From CALZJC01 sp041574955 (GTDB lineage: Bacteria > Acidobacteriota > Thermoanaerobaculia > Multivoradales > JAHEKO01), in NCBI GenBank assembly GCA_041574955.1, contig JBFGNS010000052.1, forward strand, positions 1 through 26,007: a DNA stretch of 26,007 bases, read 5' to 3'. The position numbers and the translations under genes were made by a program. Below are positions 7,803 through 15,569 of the stretch, in pieces (within the stretch, counting starts at the first letter, position 1; every line of letters begins with the position of its first letter). The notes beneath the pieces were generated by a model. That model saw only the letters and a program-made list of their open reading frames with translations, was not told where the DNA came from and searched no databases.

Positions 7803-8999
7803 CTAGCCCAGCCGCTTCTTGAACAGCCGGGTGGCTAGCGCAAGGGTGGCGAGCAGGAACAGCAGCAGCGCCACCGCCTCGCCGGGCATCTCGACCAGGC
7901 CGGTGCCGCGCAGCAGGATGCCGCGCACCAGGCGGGCGTAGTGGGTCAGCGGCAGCAGCTCGCCGAGCCACTGCGCCGGCCGCGGCATCGCGTCGAACGG
8001 AAACATGAAGCCCGACAGCAGCACCGACGGCAGGAAGAAGAAGAACGACAGCTGGGTGGCCTGGAGCTGGTTGGTGGTGACCGACGAGATCACCAGGCCG
8101 AGGGTCAGGTTGGCGCCGATGAACAGCAGCGAGGCGACGGCCAGGTCGACCAGCGAGCCGGTCATCGGCACGCGGAACAGCAGCAGGCCGGTGAGCAGCA
8201 CGATGACGATCTGCACGGCGCCGATGCCGACGTAGGGCGAGATCTTCCCCAGCATCAGCTCGAACCGGCGCACCGGCGTGCCGATCAGGAACTCGAAGGT
8301 GCCCCGCTCGCGCTCGCGCACGATCGACAGCGCGGTCATCAGGATCATGGTGGTGGTCAGGATCACCCCCAGCAGCGCCGGCACCACGTAGACCGGCGTG
8401 CGCAGCTCGGGGTTGTAGTAGGTGAGCACGGTGAAGCGCCACTGCAGCTGGTGGATCAGCTCGGGCTCGGTGAAGAAGCTGCCGCGTTCGCTGGGTGAGC
8501 GCATGGCGCCCGCCGCGCCCAGGCTGAACGGCTGCTGGCGGCTGTTGAGATGCGCCTCGAAGCCGTTGATCGAAGCCTGTACGGCGCGCGCCAGGGTGGG
8601 ATCGGTGGCGTCGACCAGGATCGACACCTCGGCGCCGCGGCCGCGGAAGTAGTTGCGGGTGAACTCCGCCGGGATCATCACCACGGCCTGGACGTCGCCG
8701 GCGGCGAGCAGGGTACGCCCCTCGTACTCGCTGCCGGCGCGGCGCACCACGTCGAAGGTCTGGGTGGCCTCGAGCTGGCCGACCAGGCGCCGCGAGGTCT
8801 CGGTCTGCGCCTGGTCGATGACGGCGGTCGGGACGCGGCGGATGTCCTGGTTGATGGCGTAGCCGAACAGCAGCAGCTGGACGATCGGCACCCCGACCAC
8901 GAAGCCGAGCGTCAGCTGGTCGCGCATCAGCTGCCTGAGCTCTTTGCGCGCCACCGACCAGACGCGCCGCACCGACTGCCGGGCGGCCGCCCCGCTCAC
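7803..8999 (-). CDS. ABC-2 type transporter permease (multidrug/export)
   Basis: The protein is 398 residues with the ABC-2/YbhS-like layout. A cytoplasmic Arg/Lys-rich N-terminus (ARKELRQLMRDQ) precedes the first helix (LGFVVGVPIVQLLLFGYAI). About 180 residues of extracytoplasmic domain follow, with five helices in the C-terminal half. The cytoplasmic coupling segment SIVRERERGTFEFLIGTPV is typical of the family. It should form the membrane channel that works with the ATPase and HlyD-type adaptor encoded just upstream. The GTG start overlaps the ATPase stop in a GTGA tetranucleotide, which argues for translational coupling and against the longer open frame upstream. Only one permease gene is present, whereas YbhFSR-type systems usually have two, so it may form a homodimer. 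Confidence 0.93.
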   Translation of the reverse strand: MSGAAARQSVRRVWSVARKELRQLMRDQLTLGFVVGVPIVQLLLFGYAINQDIRRVPTAVIDQAQTETSRRLVGQLEATQTFDVVRRAGSEYEGRTLLAAGDVQAVVMIPAEFTRNYFRGRGAEVSILVDATDPTLARAVQASINGFEAHLNSRQQPFSLGAAGAMRSPSERGSFFTEPELIHQLQWRFTVLTYYNPELRTPVYVVPALLGVILTTTMILMTALSIVRERERGTFEFLIGTPVRRFELMLGKISPYVGIGAVQIVIVLLTGLLLFRVPMTGSLVDLAVASLLFIGANLTLGLVISSVTTNQLQATQLSFFFFLPSVLLSGFMFPFDAMPRPAQWLGELLPLTHYARLVRGILLRGTGLVEMPGEAVALLLFLLATLALATRLFKKRLG

Positions 9000-9958
9000 G
9001 ACGCCACCCCGGCGCCCAGCTTCTCTCCCAGCCCCAGGGCGACGAACACGTCCTCCAGGTTGGGCTCGGCGGCCGCGGCGCGGGCGTCGGGCAGGCCGCC
9101 GTCGCGCAGGTGGCGCTCGATGGTGGGCGCGGTCCGGCGCGCGTCGGGCTCGTCGGCGGCCAGCAGCAGGTGCACCCGGCTGCCGAGCTGGGTGACGCTG
9201 GCCGAGCCCGGCCAGGCGCGCAGGATGGCGATGGCGCTCTCCACCGGCTGCGCCGTCACCTCGACCACCCGGCCTTCGAGCGCGTCGGTCAGCGCCGTCG
9301 GCGAGTCGAGCGCCACCCGGCGGCCGCGGATCAGCATGCACAGGCGGTGACAGCGGACCGCCTCGTCCATGTAGTGGGTCGAGACCAGGATCGTCGCGCC
9401 GCCGCCGGCGATCTCGAACAGCTTCTCCCAGAACGCCCGCCGCCGGTCGGGGTCGACGCCGGCCGTCGGCTCGTCCAGCAGCAGCAGGTCCGGCCGGTGG
9501 ATGGTGGCCACGGCCAGCGCCAGGCGCTGTTTCCAGCCGCCCGACAGGTGGGCCGGGAACTGGTCGCGCCGCTCGACCATCTCGTGCTCCTCGAGCACCT
9601 CCTGGATGCGCCGGCGGCGCTCGGCCGCGGCCATCCCGAAGATCTCGCCGGCGAAGTCGAGGTTCTCCTCGACCGTCAGATCCTCGTAGAGCGAGAATCG
9701 CTGCGTCATGTAGCCGATGCGGGCGCGCAGCTCCTCGGCTCGCTCCGGCAGGCTGCGACCGAGGACCTCGATCCTCCCGGCCGACTGCGGCAGCAGACCG
9801 ACCAGCATGCGGATCAGGGTCGACTTGCCGGCCCCGTTGGGGCCGAGGAAGCCGAACACCTCGCCGCGCCGGACCTCGAGGTCGACGGCGTCGACCGCCG
9901 TCAGCTTGCCGAAGCGGCGGCTGACGCCGCGCGCCGCGATCACCGTCTCGCCCGTCAA
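8996..9958 (-). CDS. ABC transporter ATP-binding protein (ABC-2 export system)
   Basis: The protein is 320 residues with one nucleotide-binding domain: Walker A GPNGAGKS (39-46), Q-loop region YMTQRFSLYEDLT, signature LSGGWKQRLALA (from 138), Walker B LLLLDEP (158-164) and switch His195 in STHYMD. The C-terminal 100 residues are the accessory domain usual for CcmA/YbhF-like export ATPases. It supplies ATP-driven energy to the permease encoded next. I place the start at TTG 9956-9958, which overlaps the adaptor stop as TTGA and has GGAGAGGG just upstream. A GTG at 9941-9943 is the alternative. A longer frame reaching 10237 is not credible because it lies over the adaptor gene and encodes Arg/Gly/Ala-rich sequence. 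Substrate unknown. Confidence 0.92.
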   Translation of the reverse strand: MTGETVIAARGVSRRFGKLTAVDAVDLEVRRGEVFGFLGPNGAGKSTLIRMLVGLLPQSAGRIEVLGRSLPERAEELRARIGYMTQRFSLYEDLTVEENLDFAGEIFGMAAAERRRRIQEVLEEHEMVERRDQFPAHLSGGWKQRLALAVATIHRPDLLLLDEPTAGVDPDRRRAFWEKLFEIAGGGATILVSTHYMDEAVRCHRLCMLIRGRRVALDSPTALTDALEGRVVEVTAQPVESAIAILRAWPGSASVTQLGSRVHLLLAADEPDARRTAPTIERHLRDGGLPDARAAAAEPNLEDVFVALGLGEKLGAGVAS

Positions 9959-10788
9959 CCGCCCTCTCCCGGCGGACGGCTGAGCGTCAGCCGAACGCGG
10001 GCCGGCAGCCCGGGTCTGAGCTCGGCCGGCGCGTCGTCGAGCGCGATTCGCGCCCGGTAGACGAGGTGGGCGCTCTCGCGCTCGGTGAGCGCGTAGTGCG
10101 GCGTGAACTCCGGCTCGCGGGCGACGTCCAGCAGCCGGCCGGTGAGCGGCGTGTCGAAGCCCTCGGGGATCACCTCCGCTTCCGCCCGGCCGCCCAGCAT
10201 GCCGACCGCCCGCGACGGCAGCCAGATCCGCACCCACGGCTGGTCGTCGGTCTGGATCACCGCCACCACGCCGCCGGCCGGCACCCGCTCGCCGATCTCG
10301 AACGGCAGCTGGTCGATGACGCCGCCGGCCAGCGGCCTCAGCGTCAGGTCGTCGAGCCGCCGCTCCGCCTGGGCGATGCGCGCCTTGCGCTCGGCGACCA
10401 CCGCCAGCAGCTCGTCACGCCGGCTGCGGGCGCGGTCCAGCTCCTGGGTGCTGCCGACCCGCGACCTGGCCAGCCGCTCGGCCCGCTTGAAGTCCTCCAT
10501 CGCCTGCAGCACGTTGGCCTCGGCGGCGGCCAGCGCCGCCTGCGCGGCCACCAGCTCGGCCTCGGCGACCTCGGTGTCCAGCCGCACGACGACGTCGCCG
10601 GCCGCAACCCGAGAGCCCAGGCCGGCCGGTATCTCGACCACAACCTCGGAGACCGGCGCCGCCAGCTCCAGAGTGGTGCGCTCGACGGTGCCGACCAGCT
10701 CGAAGAGCTGGCTGTCGCCACCGCAGGCGCCGACGATCGCGACCGCCAGCAGCGTCGCCGGCAGCAGCCGAACCGGATTGACCTTCAC
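9955..10788 (-). CDS. HlyD/RND-type periplasmic adaptor, lipoprotein
   Basis: The protein is 277 residues. The N-terminus is a lipoprotein signal with Cys in AIVGACGGD, so it is probably lipid-anchored. The body has the adaptor order: first half of a lipoyl domain (EIPAGLGSRVAAGDVVVRLD), an alpha-helical hairpin rich in Ala/Glu/Arg (about 75-155), the second lipoyl half (LRPLAGGVIDQLPFEIGERV), then a beta-barrel domain. It would link the inner-membrane ABC transporter to an outer-membrane channel of TolC type, which is not encoded in this window. The start is GTG at 10786-10788 with an excellent AAGGAGG 5 nt upstream (10794-10800). An earlier start at 10839 lacks this and would hide the signal peptide. 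First gene of the three-gene export operon. Confidence 0.93.
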   Translation of the reverse strand: MKVNPVRLLPATLLAVAIVGACGGDSQLFELVGTVERTTLELAAPVSEVVVEIPAGLGSRVAAGDVVVRLDTEVAEAELVAAQAALAAAEANVLQAMEDFKRAERLARSRVGSTQELDRARSRRDELLAVVAERKARIAQAERRLDDLTLRPLAGGVIDQLPFEIGERVPAGGVVAVIQTDDQPWVRIWLPSRAVGMLGGRAEAEVIPEGFDTPLTGRLLDVAREPEFTPHYALTERESAHLVYRARIALDDAPAELRPGLPARVRLTLSRPPGEGG

Positions 10789-10839
10789 GACTCCCTCCTT
10801 CCCGGCGCCCGGGCGCCCCGATGACCGACGTCGCCGCAT

Positions 10840-10845
10840 ACCTTA
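10840..10845 (-). promoter_or_regulatory. Possible promoter patch for the ABC export operon (TAAGGT)
   Basis: The 265-nt divergent space between the adaptor gene (-) and the TonB receptor gene (+) must hold promoters for both. The only clearly AT-richer patch is around 10838-10846, where the minus strand reads TAAGGT (TANNNT type), about 50 nt upstream of the adaptor GTG. The same patch offers TACCTT on the plus strand. No -35 box is recognised for either direction. Confidence 0.2.
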
Positions 10846-10939
10846 ACCTCGCTCGGGCGGCTCGGCACACGGAAAGACCGCCTCCCGGGGTGGGCCGCCG
10901 CGTCCGCCTGTTGGGGTGTTTCGGGCGTGCCACCCGCCG

Positions 10940-10951
10940 GGCAAGCTTGCC
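10940..10951. other. 12-bp perfect palindrome GGCAAGCTTGCC in divergent intergenic region
   Basis: The palindrome is centred about 108 nt upstream of the TonB receptor ATG, in the leader or promoter region. Its position would suit an operator for a dimeric regulator. Several 12-bp palindromes are expected by chance in 26 kb, so this is only a candidate site. Confidence 0.2.
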
Positions 10952-11053
10952 GCAGGCAGAGCGTTTCTCGCGCGCACGTTCCGGGTCTGCGCGACCGGTC
11001 CCTGCCGGTGTCGGCGCCGCGCGGGTCGCATCCACCTGCACGGGGAGGTCGTC

Positions 11054-13470
11054 ATGCGAGTCGGATCGTCAGTCGTCGTCGTTGCCGTGGTGTTGCTGGC
11101 CGCGGTTCCGCTCACCGCCGAGAAGGCCGCTACCGGCAGGATCGAGGGCTCGGTGGTGCGAGACGACGGCTCCGGCGTGGGCGGCGTCAGGGTGTTCCTG
11201 CCCGGCCGCGTCGAGGTTGCCCTGACCGGCGGTGACGGGCGGTTCGCCGTCGCCAGGGCGGCGGCCGGGCCGCAGACGCTGACCTTCCTGCTCGGCCGCC
11301 ACCCCGAGCGCACCGGCTCGGTCGAGGTGGTCGGCGGGGAGACGGTGACGCTCGAAGTGGTGGTCGACTGGCCGGCGTCGTACTTCGACAGCCTCACCGT
11401 CACTGCCATGTCGCGGCGGCCCGAGCGCATCGTCGAGGCGCCGGCGGCCACCAGCCTGCTGCTGGCGGAGGAGATCGCGCGCGAGTCCGCCAGCGGCCAG
11501 CTTCCCAAGCTGCTCGAGTTCACCACCGGCGCCGAGCTGACCCAGGGCGGGCTGTACGAGTTCAACCTCAACGTGCGCGGGTTGAACGATCCGTTCAACC
11601 GCCGGGTGCTCACCCTGGTGGACGGCCGCGACGTCTCGATGCCGTCGCTCGGCACCCAGGAGTGGGCGGCGCTCGGCTTCCCGCTGTTCGATCTCGAGCG
11701 CGCCGAGCTGGTGCGCGGACCGGGCTCGGCGCTGTACGGCACCGACGCCTTCAACGGCGTTCTCGACCTGACCACCAAGGCGCCGAAGTCGAGCCAGGGT
11801 GGCCAGCTCCGGCTGACCGCCGGCGAGCTGGAAACGCTCAAGCTGGACCTGCGCTGGGCGGCGGCTGGTACGCCAAGCTACTGGGCGGCTACACCGAGAG
11901 CGAAGACTTCTACGTCGCGCGCACCGCCGGCGTCGAGTACTCGACCCCGTGCGACGTCCCCTTCCAGACCGGCTGCCTGCCCACCGAGGTGGTGCCGCCG
12001 CCGCTGTCGGAGGACCGGATCGGCTACGCCAGCCTGCGGCTCGACCGCGACCTCGGCGACGGCGCCAGCCTGGTGTTGGAGGGGGGCACGGCCTCGTTCG
12101 AGGGGCCGGTGGCGGTGGCCGAGTTCGGCCGCCTGCAGGTCACCGACGTCGAGCGGCCGTGGGCGCGGTTCAACCTGAGCAGCCCGAGCTGGAACGTGCT
12201 GGGCGCGTACACGGCGCGCGACGGCGAGCAGATGTTCCTCAACCTGGCCTATCCGACCTTCACCGAGTCGAGCCGGCTGAGCCTGGAGGTCCAGGGCCGG
12301 ACCGGGTTCGCCGACGGCAGGGGGTTCGTGGTCGGCGGCGGCTCGGTGATGGAGGAGAGCGTGGACTCGGCCGATCCGGCGGGCGTCCAGACGATCACCT
12401 ACAAGAAGCACCGCGAGGAGTTTCGGGCGCTGTTCGGGCAGGTCGAGTACGGCTTCACCGACCGTCTCAAGGGCGTTCTGGCGCTGCGTTGGGACGATAA
12501 CTCGCTGCACGATTCACAGCTCTCGCCCCGGGGGTCGCTGGTCTGGGCGGTGCGGCCCGAGCACAGCCTGCGCCTGACCTACGGCGAGGCGTTCCTGACG
12601 CCCAGCTACGCCCAGCTGGTGCTGTACATGGCGACGCTGCCGCCGGTCGATCTGTCGCAGCTGGAGCCGCTCTGCGCCCTCGGTGGCACCAGCTGCGGCT
12701 TCGGCGATCCGGTGGCGATCCGGGCGGTGGGCAACCGGCAGCTCGAGCCGGAAGAGATCCGTACCGTGGAGGTCGGCTACTCGGGCATTCTCGACTCCCG
12801 GACCTACCTCACCGTCGACTACTACGACAGCCGGGTCGAGAACTTCATCAGCGACTTCATCTCCTTCTTCGACCCGGCCCGCGGCCGGCTGGCGAGCCCG
12901 TTCACGCCCTACCGCCCGCCCGCCGACCTGCCGCCGCCGCTGGCCGCGGCGCTGTTGGGAGCGCTCGAAGCCAACCTGCCGCCGCCGTTCTTCTACCTGC
13001 TGTCGAACGGCGTCTTCGGCGAGCCGGTCTTCACGGCGCTGTCGCTGGTCAACTTCGGACGGGTCGACACCGAGGGGCTGGAGGTCTCGCTCAGCCGCCG
13101 GCTGGGGGATCGCTGGCACCTCGAGCTGGGCTGGGCCTGGTTCGACTTCGACATCCGCGACCGGCTGCCGGACGACCCGGCGCTCCCCAACAGCTCGGAC
13201 AACCGGTTCAACGCCAGCCTGACCTACGTCGGAGACCGCTTCGACGCGGCGCTGCGCGCCCGCCACGTCGCCGGCTTCGAGTGGAGCTCCGGGCTGTACA
13301 AGGGGCCGGTGCCGTCGTACCAGGTGGTCGATCTGACCGCCAGCCGGGCGCTAGGCCGCTTCCGCGTCGGCATCGACGTCAGCAACCTCCTCGACGAGGG
13401 ACAGTACGAGTTCTTCGGCGGCGACCGGATCGGGAGGCGGGCGCTGGTGCATTTGGGCTACACATGGTGA
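11054..13470 (+). CDS. TonB-dependent receptor, interrupted by one apparent frameshift
   Basis: With one frame change the product is about 805 residues. It begins with a signal peptide (1 to about 22) and a carboxypeptidase-regulatory-like beta-sandwich (about 26-105; GRIEGSVVRDDGSGVGGVRV). A TonB-box-like DSLTVTA (112-118) follows, then the plug domain (about 125-245) with NVRGLNDPFNRRVLTLVDG and VRGPGSALYGTDAFNGVLDL. The long beta-barrel ends in Trp (HLGYTW). The role is energised uptake, or less often export, of a ligand across the outer membrane; the ligand is unknown. The reading frame breaks at 11855-11859: the first frame continues out of register to 12178, while the barrel continues in the -1 frame from GGC at 11857. 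GGGGAGG 5 nt before the ATG fixes the start. The acyltransferase gene follows after a short gap, so the receptor may head that operon. Confidence 0.88.
11855..11868 (+). other. Frameshift site in the TonB receptor gene (one G apparently missing)
   Basis: The sequence reads TGGGCGGCGGCTGG. In the first frame it gives W-A-A-A and the barrel pattern is lost. Adding one G to the GGG run at 11856-11858 gives W-G-G-G-W-Y-A-K-L-L-G-G-Y, a normal barrel strand-turn-strand. The open frame before and after is otherwise unbroken. This means either a real one-base deletion or an assembly/sequencing error in a G run. Confidence 0.8.
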
Positions 13471-13532
13471 GGCCGTTCGGATAGCCTGCCCGGCGGTTCG
13501 TGGCCGAGGATCGAGGAGAGGGTCAGCCCAGG

Positions 13533-14819
13533 GTGCGCCGGAGGCTGGGAGGCTTCGAGAGCGCCGAGGCGTGGACCGGTGCCAGCTTCCCCTACAACGC
13601 GGTGGCCGTGCTGCGGCTCGCTGGACGGCCGGCGCCCGACCGCCTGGAGACGGCGCTGGCCGCCGTCCAGCGTCGCCATCCGCTGCTCAGGGCGCGGCTC
13701 GAGCGCCGAGGCTCGCGATGGTGGTTCGCGCTCGACGGCGCGTCGCCGATCCCGCTGCGCCGGGTCGAGCGCGCCGGCGACGACGCCTGGCAGGCCGTCG
13801 TGGAGGAGGAGCTCAACACCGCCATCGCCGCCGAACGGGCGCCGCTCGTGCGCTGCGTCCTGGTGTCGTCCTCGGACACCGCTGCCAGCGAGCTCGTGCT
13901 GAGCTTCCACCACGCGATCGTCGACGCCACCTCGGGGGCCACGGTGTGCCGGCATCTGCTCGAGCAGTTCGCAGACGGCGCGGCTGGCCCGGCAGCTGGC
14001 GGCGAGCTGCCGCCGCGGCCCGAGGACCGCTTCCCGCCGCGCTTCCGGGGGGTGGCGCTGGTCCCCAGGCTGGCCGGCTTCATGGCGCGCCGGGTAGCGG
14101 AGGAGCTCGGCTACCTGTGGCGCTCGCGCGGCGTTCGCAGCCCGCCACCCGCGGCGTCGGCCCGCTGCCGCCTGCTGCCGGTGGCGCTCGGGGAAGAGCC
14201 CACCGCCGCCCTGCTCCGCCGCTGCCGGCGCGCCAGGGTGCCGCTCAACAGCGCACTCAACGCCGCCCTCCTGCTCGGGCTCCAGCGCCACCGTTACGCC
14301 GGCCGACCGGTGCCGCTGCGCTACTTCGCCTTCGCCGACCTGCGGCCGTACCTCGAGCCGCCGGTGGGCACCGAGACGGTGGCCAGCTGTCTGACGACCC
14401 TGCGCTACACGCTGCAGCTGGGCGCCGGGGAGCGGTTCTGGGAGCTGGCCTCGAGGATCGACCGGCAGATCTACCGGTCGTTCCGGCGCGGCGAGAAGTT
14501 CCTGTTCTGCCTGACCAGCGCGGGCATGCTGCGCATGCTCATCCGCTACGGCCGCGCCCGCTTCGGCTCCGCTGCCGTCAGCTACACCGGACCGCTCGAC
14601 CTTCCCCTGGAGGCCGGCGGTCTGGGCGTGCGGGGCGTCCACGCCGCCGTCTCCAACATGCCGATCGGCGCCGAGTTCACCGCCCAGGCGCGGCTGTTCC
14701 GCGGCCGGCTGTGGTGGGACTTCGTCTACCTGGACAACGACATGGACGAGGGTGCGGCGCGCGCCCTGGCCGCCGACGTCCTCGACCGCCTGGAGGAGGC
14801 CGCCGATGAACGGGAGTGA
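13533..14819 (+). CDS. Stand-alone condensation-type acyltransferase (PapA/C-domain-like)
   Basis: The protein is about 428 residues and shows the chloramphenicol-acetyltransferase-like condensation fold. The catalytic HHxxxD motif is seen as SFHHAIVDATSG (H126, H127, D131). The N-terminal half has QRRHPLLRARLE, typical of condensation and PapA-type enzymes. The DFGWG structural motif near the C-terminus is not recognisable, so it is more likely a free acyltransferase than a peptide-synthetase domain. It would move an acyl group from the carrier protein encoded next to an amine or alcohol acceptor that cannot be named from sequence. I prefer the GTG at 13533, preceded by GAGGAGAGGG with wide spacing and directly before the conserved RRLGGFE. 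GTG at 13500 would add eleven polar residues. The stop lies 14 nt inside the carrier-protein gene, so they are co-translated. Confidence 0.85.
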   Translation: MRRRLGGFESAEAWTGASFPYNAVAVLRLAGRPAPDRLETALAAVQRRHPLLRARLERRGSRWWFALDGASPIPLRRVERAGDDAWQAVVEEELNTAIAAERAPLVRCVLVSSSDTAASELVLSFHHAIVDATSGATVCRHLLEQFADGAAGPAAGGELPPRPEDRFPPRFRGVALVPRLAGFMARRVAEELGYLWRSRGVRSPPPAASARCRLLPVALGEEPTAALLRRCRRARVPLNSALNAALLLGLQRHRYAGRPVPLRYFAFADLRPYLEPPVGTETVASCLTTLRYTLQLGAGERFWELASRIDRQIYRSFRRGEKFLFCLTSAGMLRMLIRYGRARFGSAAVSYTGPLDLPLEAGGLGVRGVHAAVSNMPIGAEFTAQARLFRGRLWWDFVYLDNDMDEGAARALAADVLDRLEEAADERE

Positions 14820-15054
14820 GCGCGAGATCACGGAGCTCGTGGCCCTGCAGCTGGGAGTCGCCAGCGTCGACCCCGACGACCGTCTGCTCGAGGAGCTGGG
14901 TGCCGAGTCGGCGGACGTCTTCAACCTGGTGGTGACGCTCGAGGACCGCTACGGCATCGAGATCGGCGAGGAGGAGATCGCGCGGCTGAGCACGGTGGCC
15001 GACGTCCACCGCCTGGTGGCGCGGCGGCTCGGCGAGCGGTCCACGCGCGGATAG
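14806..15054 (+). CDS. Acyl carrier protein
   Basis: The protein is 82 residues and acidic, with the four-helix carrier pattern. The phosphopantetheine attachment site is S35 in LGAESADVFNLV (Glu-Ser rather than the usual Asp-Ser-Leu), followed by helix II TLEDRYGIEI. It is loaded with 4'-phosphopantetheine by a transferase encoded elsewhere. It probably accepts an acyl group from the AMP ligase at 15570 and presents it to the condensation-type enzyme upstream. GGAGGAGG 6 nt before the ATG and the 14-nt overlap with the preceding gene support the start. It is not beside the core fatty-acid genes (fabD, fabG, fabF), so a dedicated rather than housekeeping carrier is likely. Confidence 0.92.
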   Translation: MNGSEREITELVALQLGVASVDPDDRLLEELGAESADVFNLVVTLEDRYGIEIGEEEIARLSTVADVHRLVARRLGERSTRG

Positions 15055-15081
15055 AAGACGTCCCGAAAGGAGGATGCTCTG

Positions 15082-15534
15082 ATGCTCTTCACACTGTCCT
15101 TCTGTCTCGGCTTCTGCATCGCGATCCTGTACATCGATCTGGTCTTCGACGTCACGGCGGTGCCCTACCGCAGGAGCGACGCCGCGCTGCCGGCGAAGGT
15201 GCTGACCCCGATCGCCACCTACTACCGGTACGTCACGCGCAACCCCTGGCTGCTGATCTTCGTCATGTCGGTGGCGGTGGCCTGCATCGTGGCGCAGTTG
15301 CGGCTGCGCCTGGTGCCCGCCTGGGTCGGGTACACGTCGCTGGCCGCCTTCGCGGTGATCGCGCTGCTGGCGGTGGCCCGGGTCATCCCGCGCGCCCAGC
15401 GGCTCGCCTCCGGCGAGGAGAGCGTCGAGGGCCAGACCCGGCTGGCCCACGGCCTGCTCTCCTACCACCTTTTGTTCCTGGTCCTGGTGCTCGCGCTGGC
15501 GCTGCTGCAGTCCGCCTACCGGGCCGGCGGCTGA
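15082..15534 (+). CDS. Small four-helix integral membrane protein of unknown function
   Basis: The protein is 150 residues with four hydrophobic segments, at about 2-22, 51-70, 76-98 and 124-145. A charged loop follows helix 1 (AVPYRRSDAALPAK) and an Arg/Glu-rich loop precedes helix 4. I do not recognise the family. A strong ribosome site, AAAGGAGG at 15066-15073, lies 8 nt from the ATG. It sits between the carrier protein and the ligase in a tight co-directional run, so it probably belongs to the same pathway. It might anchor the soluble enzymes at the membrane or handle the lipid product, but nothing in the sequence proves this. Confidence 0.8.
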   Translation: MLFTLSFCLGFCIAILYIDLVFDVTAVPYRRSDAALPAKVLTPIATYYRYVTRNPWLLIFVMSVAVACIVAQLRLRLVPAWVGYTSLAAFAVIALLAVARVIPRAQRLASGEESVEGQTRLAHGLLSYHLLFLVLVLALALLQSAYRAGG

Positions 15535-15569
15535 GGGGACGGGGAAGGGCGGCGACCAGTCGGCGACCG

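Noticed and set aside
7803..9341. Permease frame extended to 512 residues
   Set aside because: The extra N-terminus lies inside the ATPase gene and has low-complexity shadow composition; the GTGA overlap at 8996-8999 gives a better start.
10789..11053. Possible riboswitch before the TonB receptor (cobalamin type considered)
   Set aside because: No B12-box-like core or other known riboswitch motif could be found in the leader.
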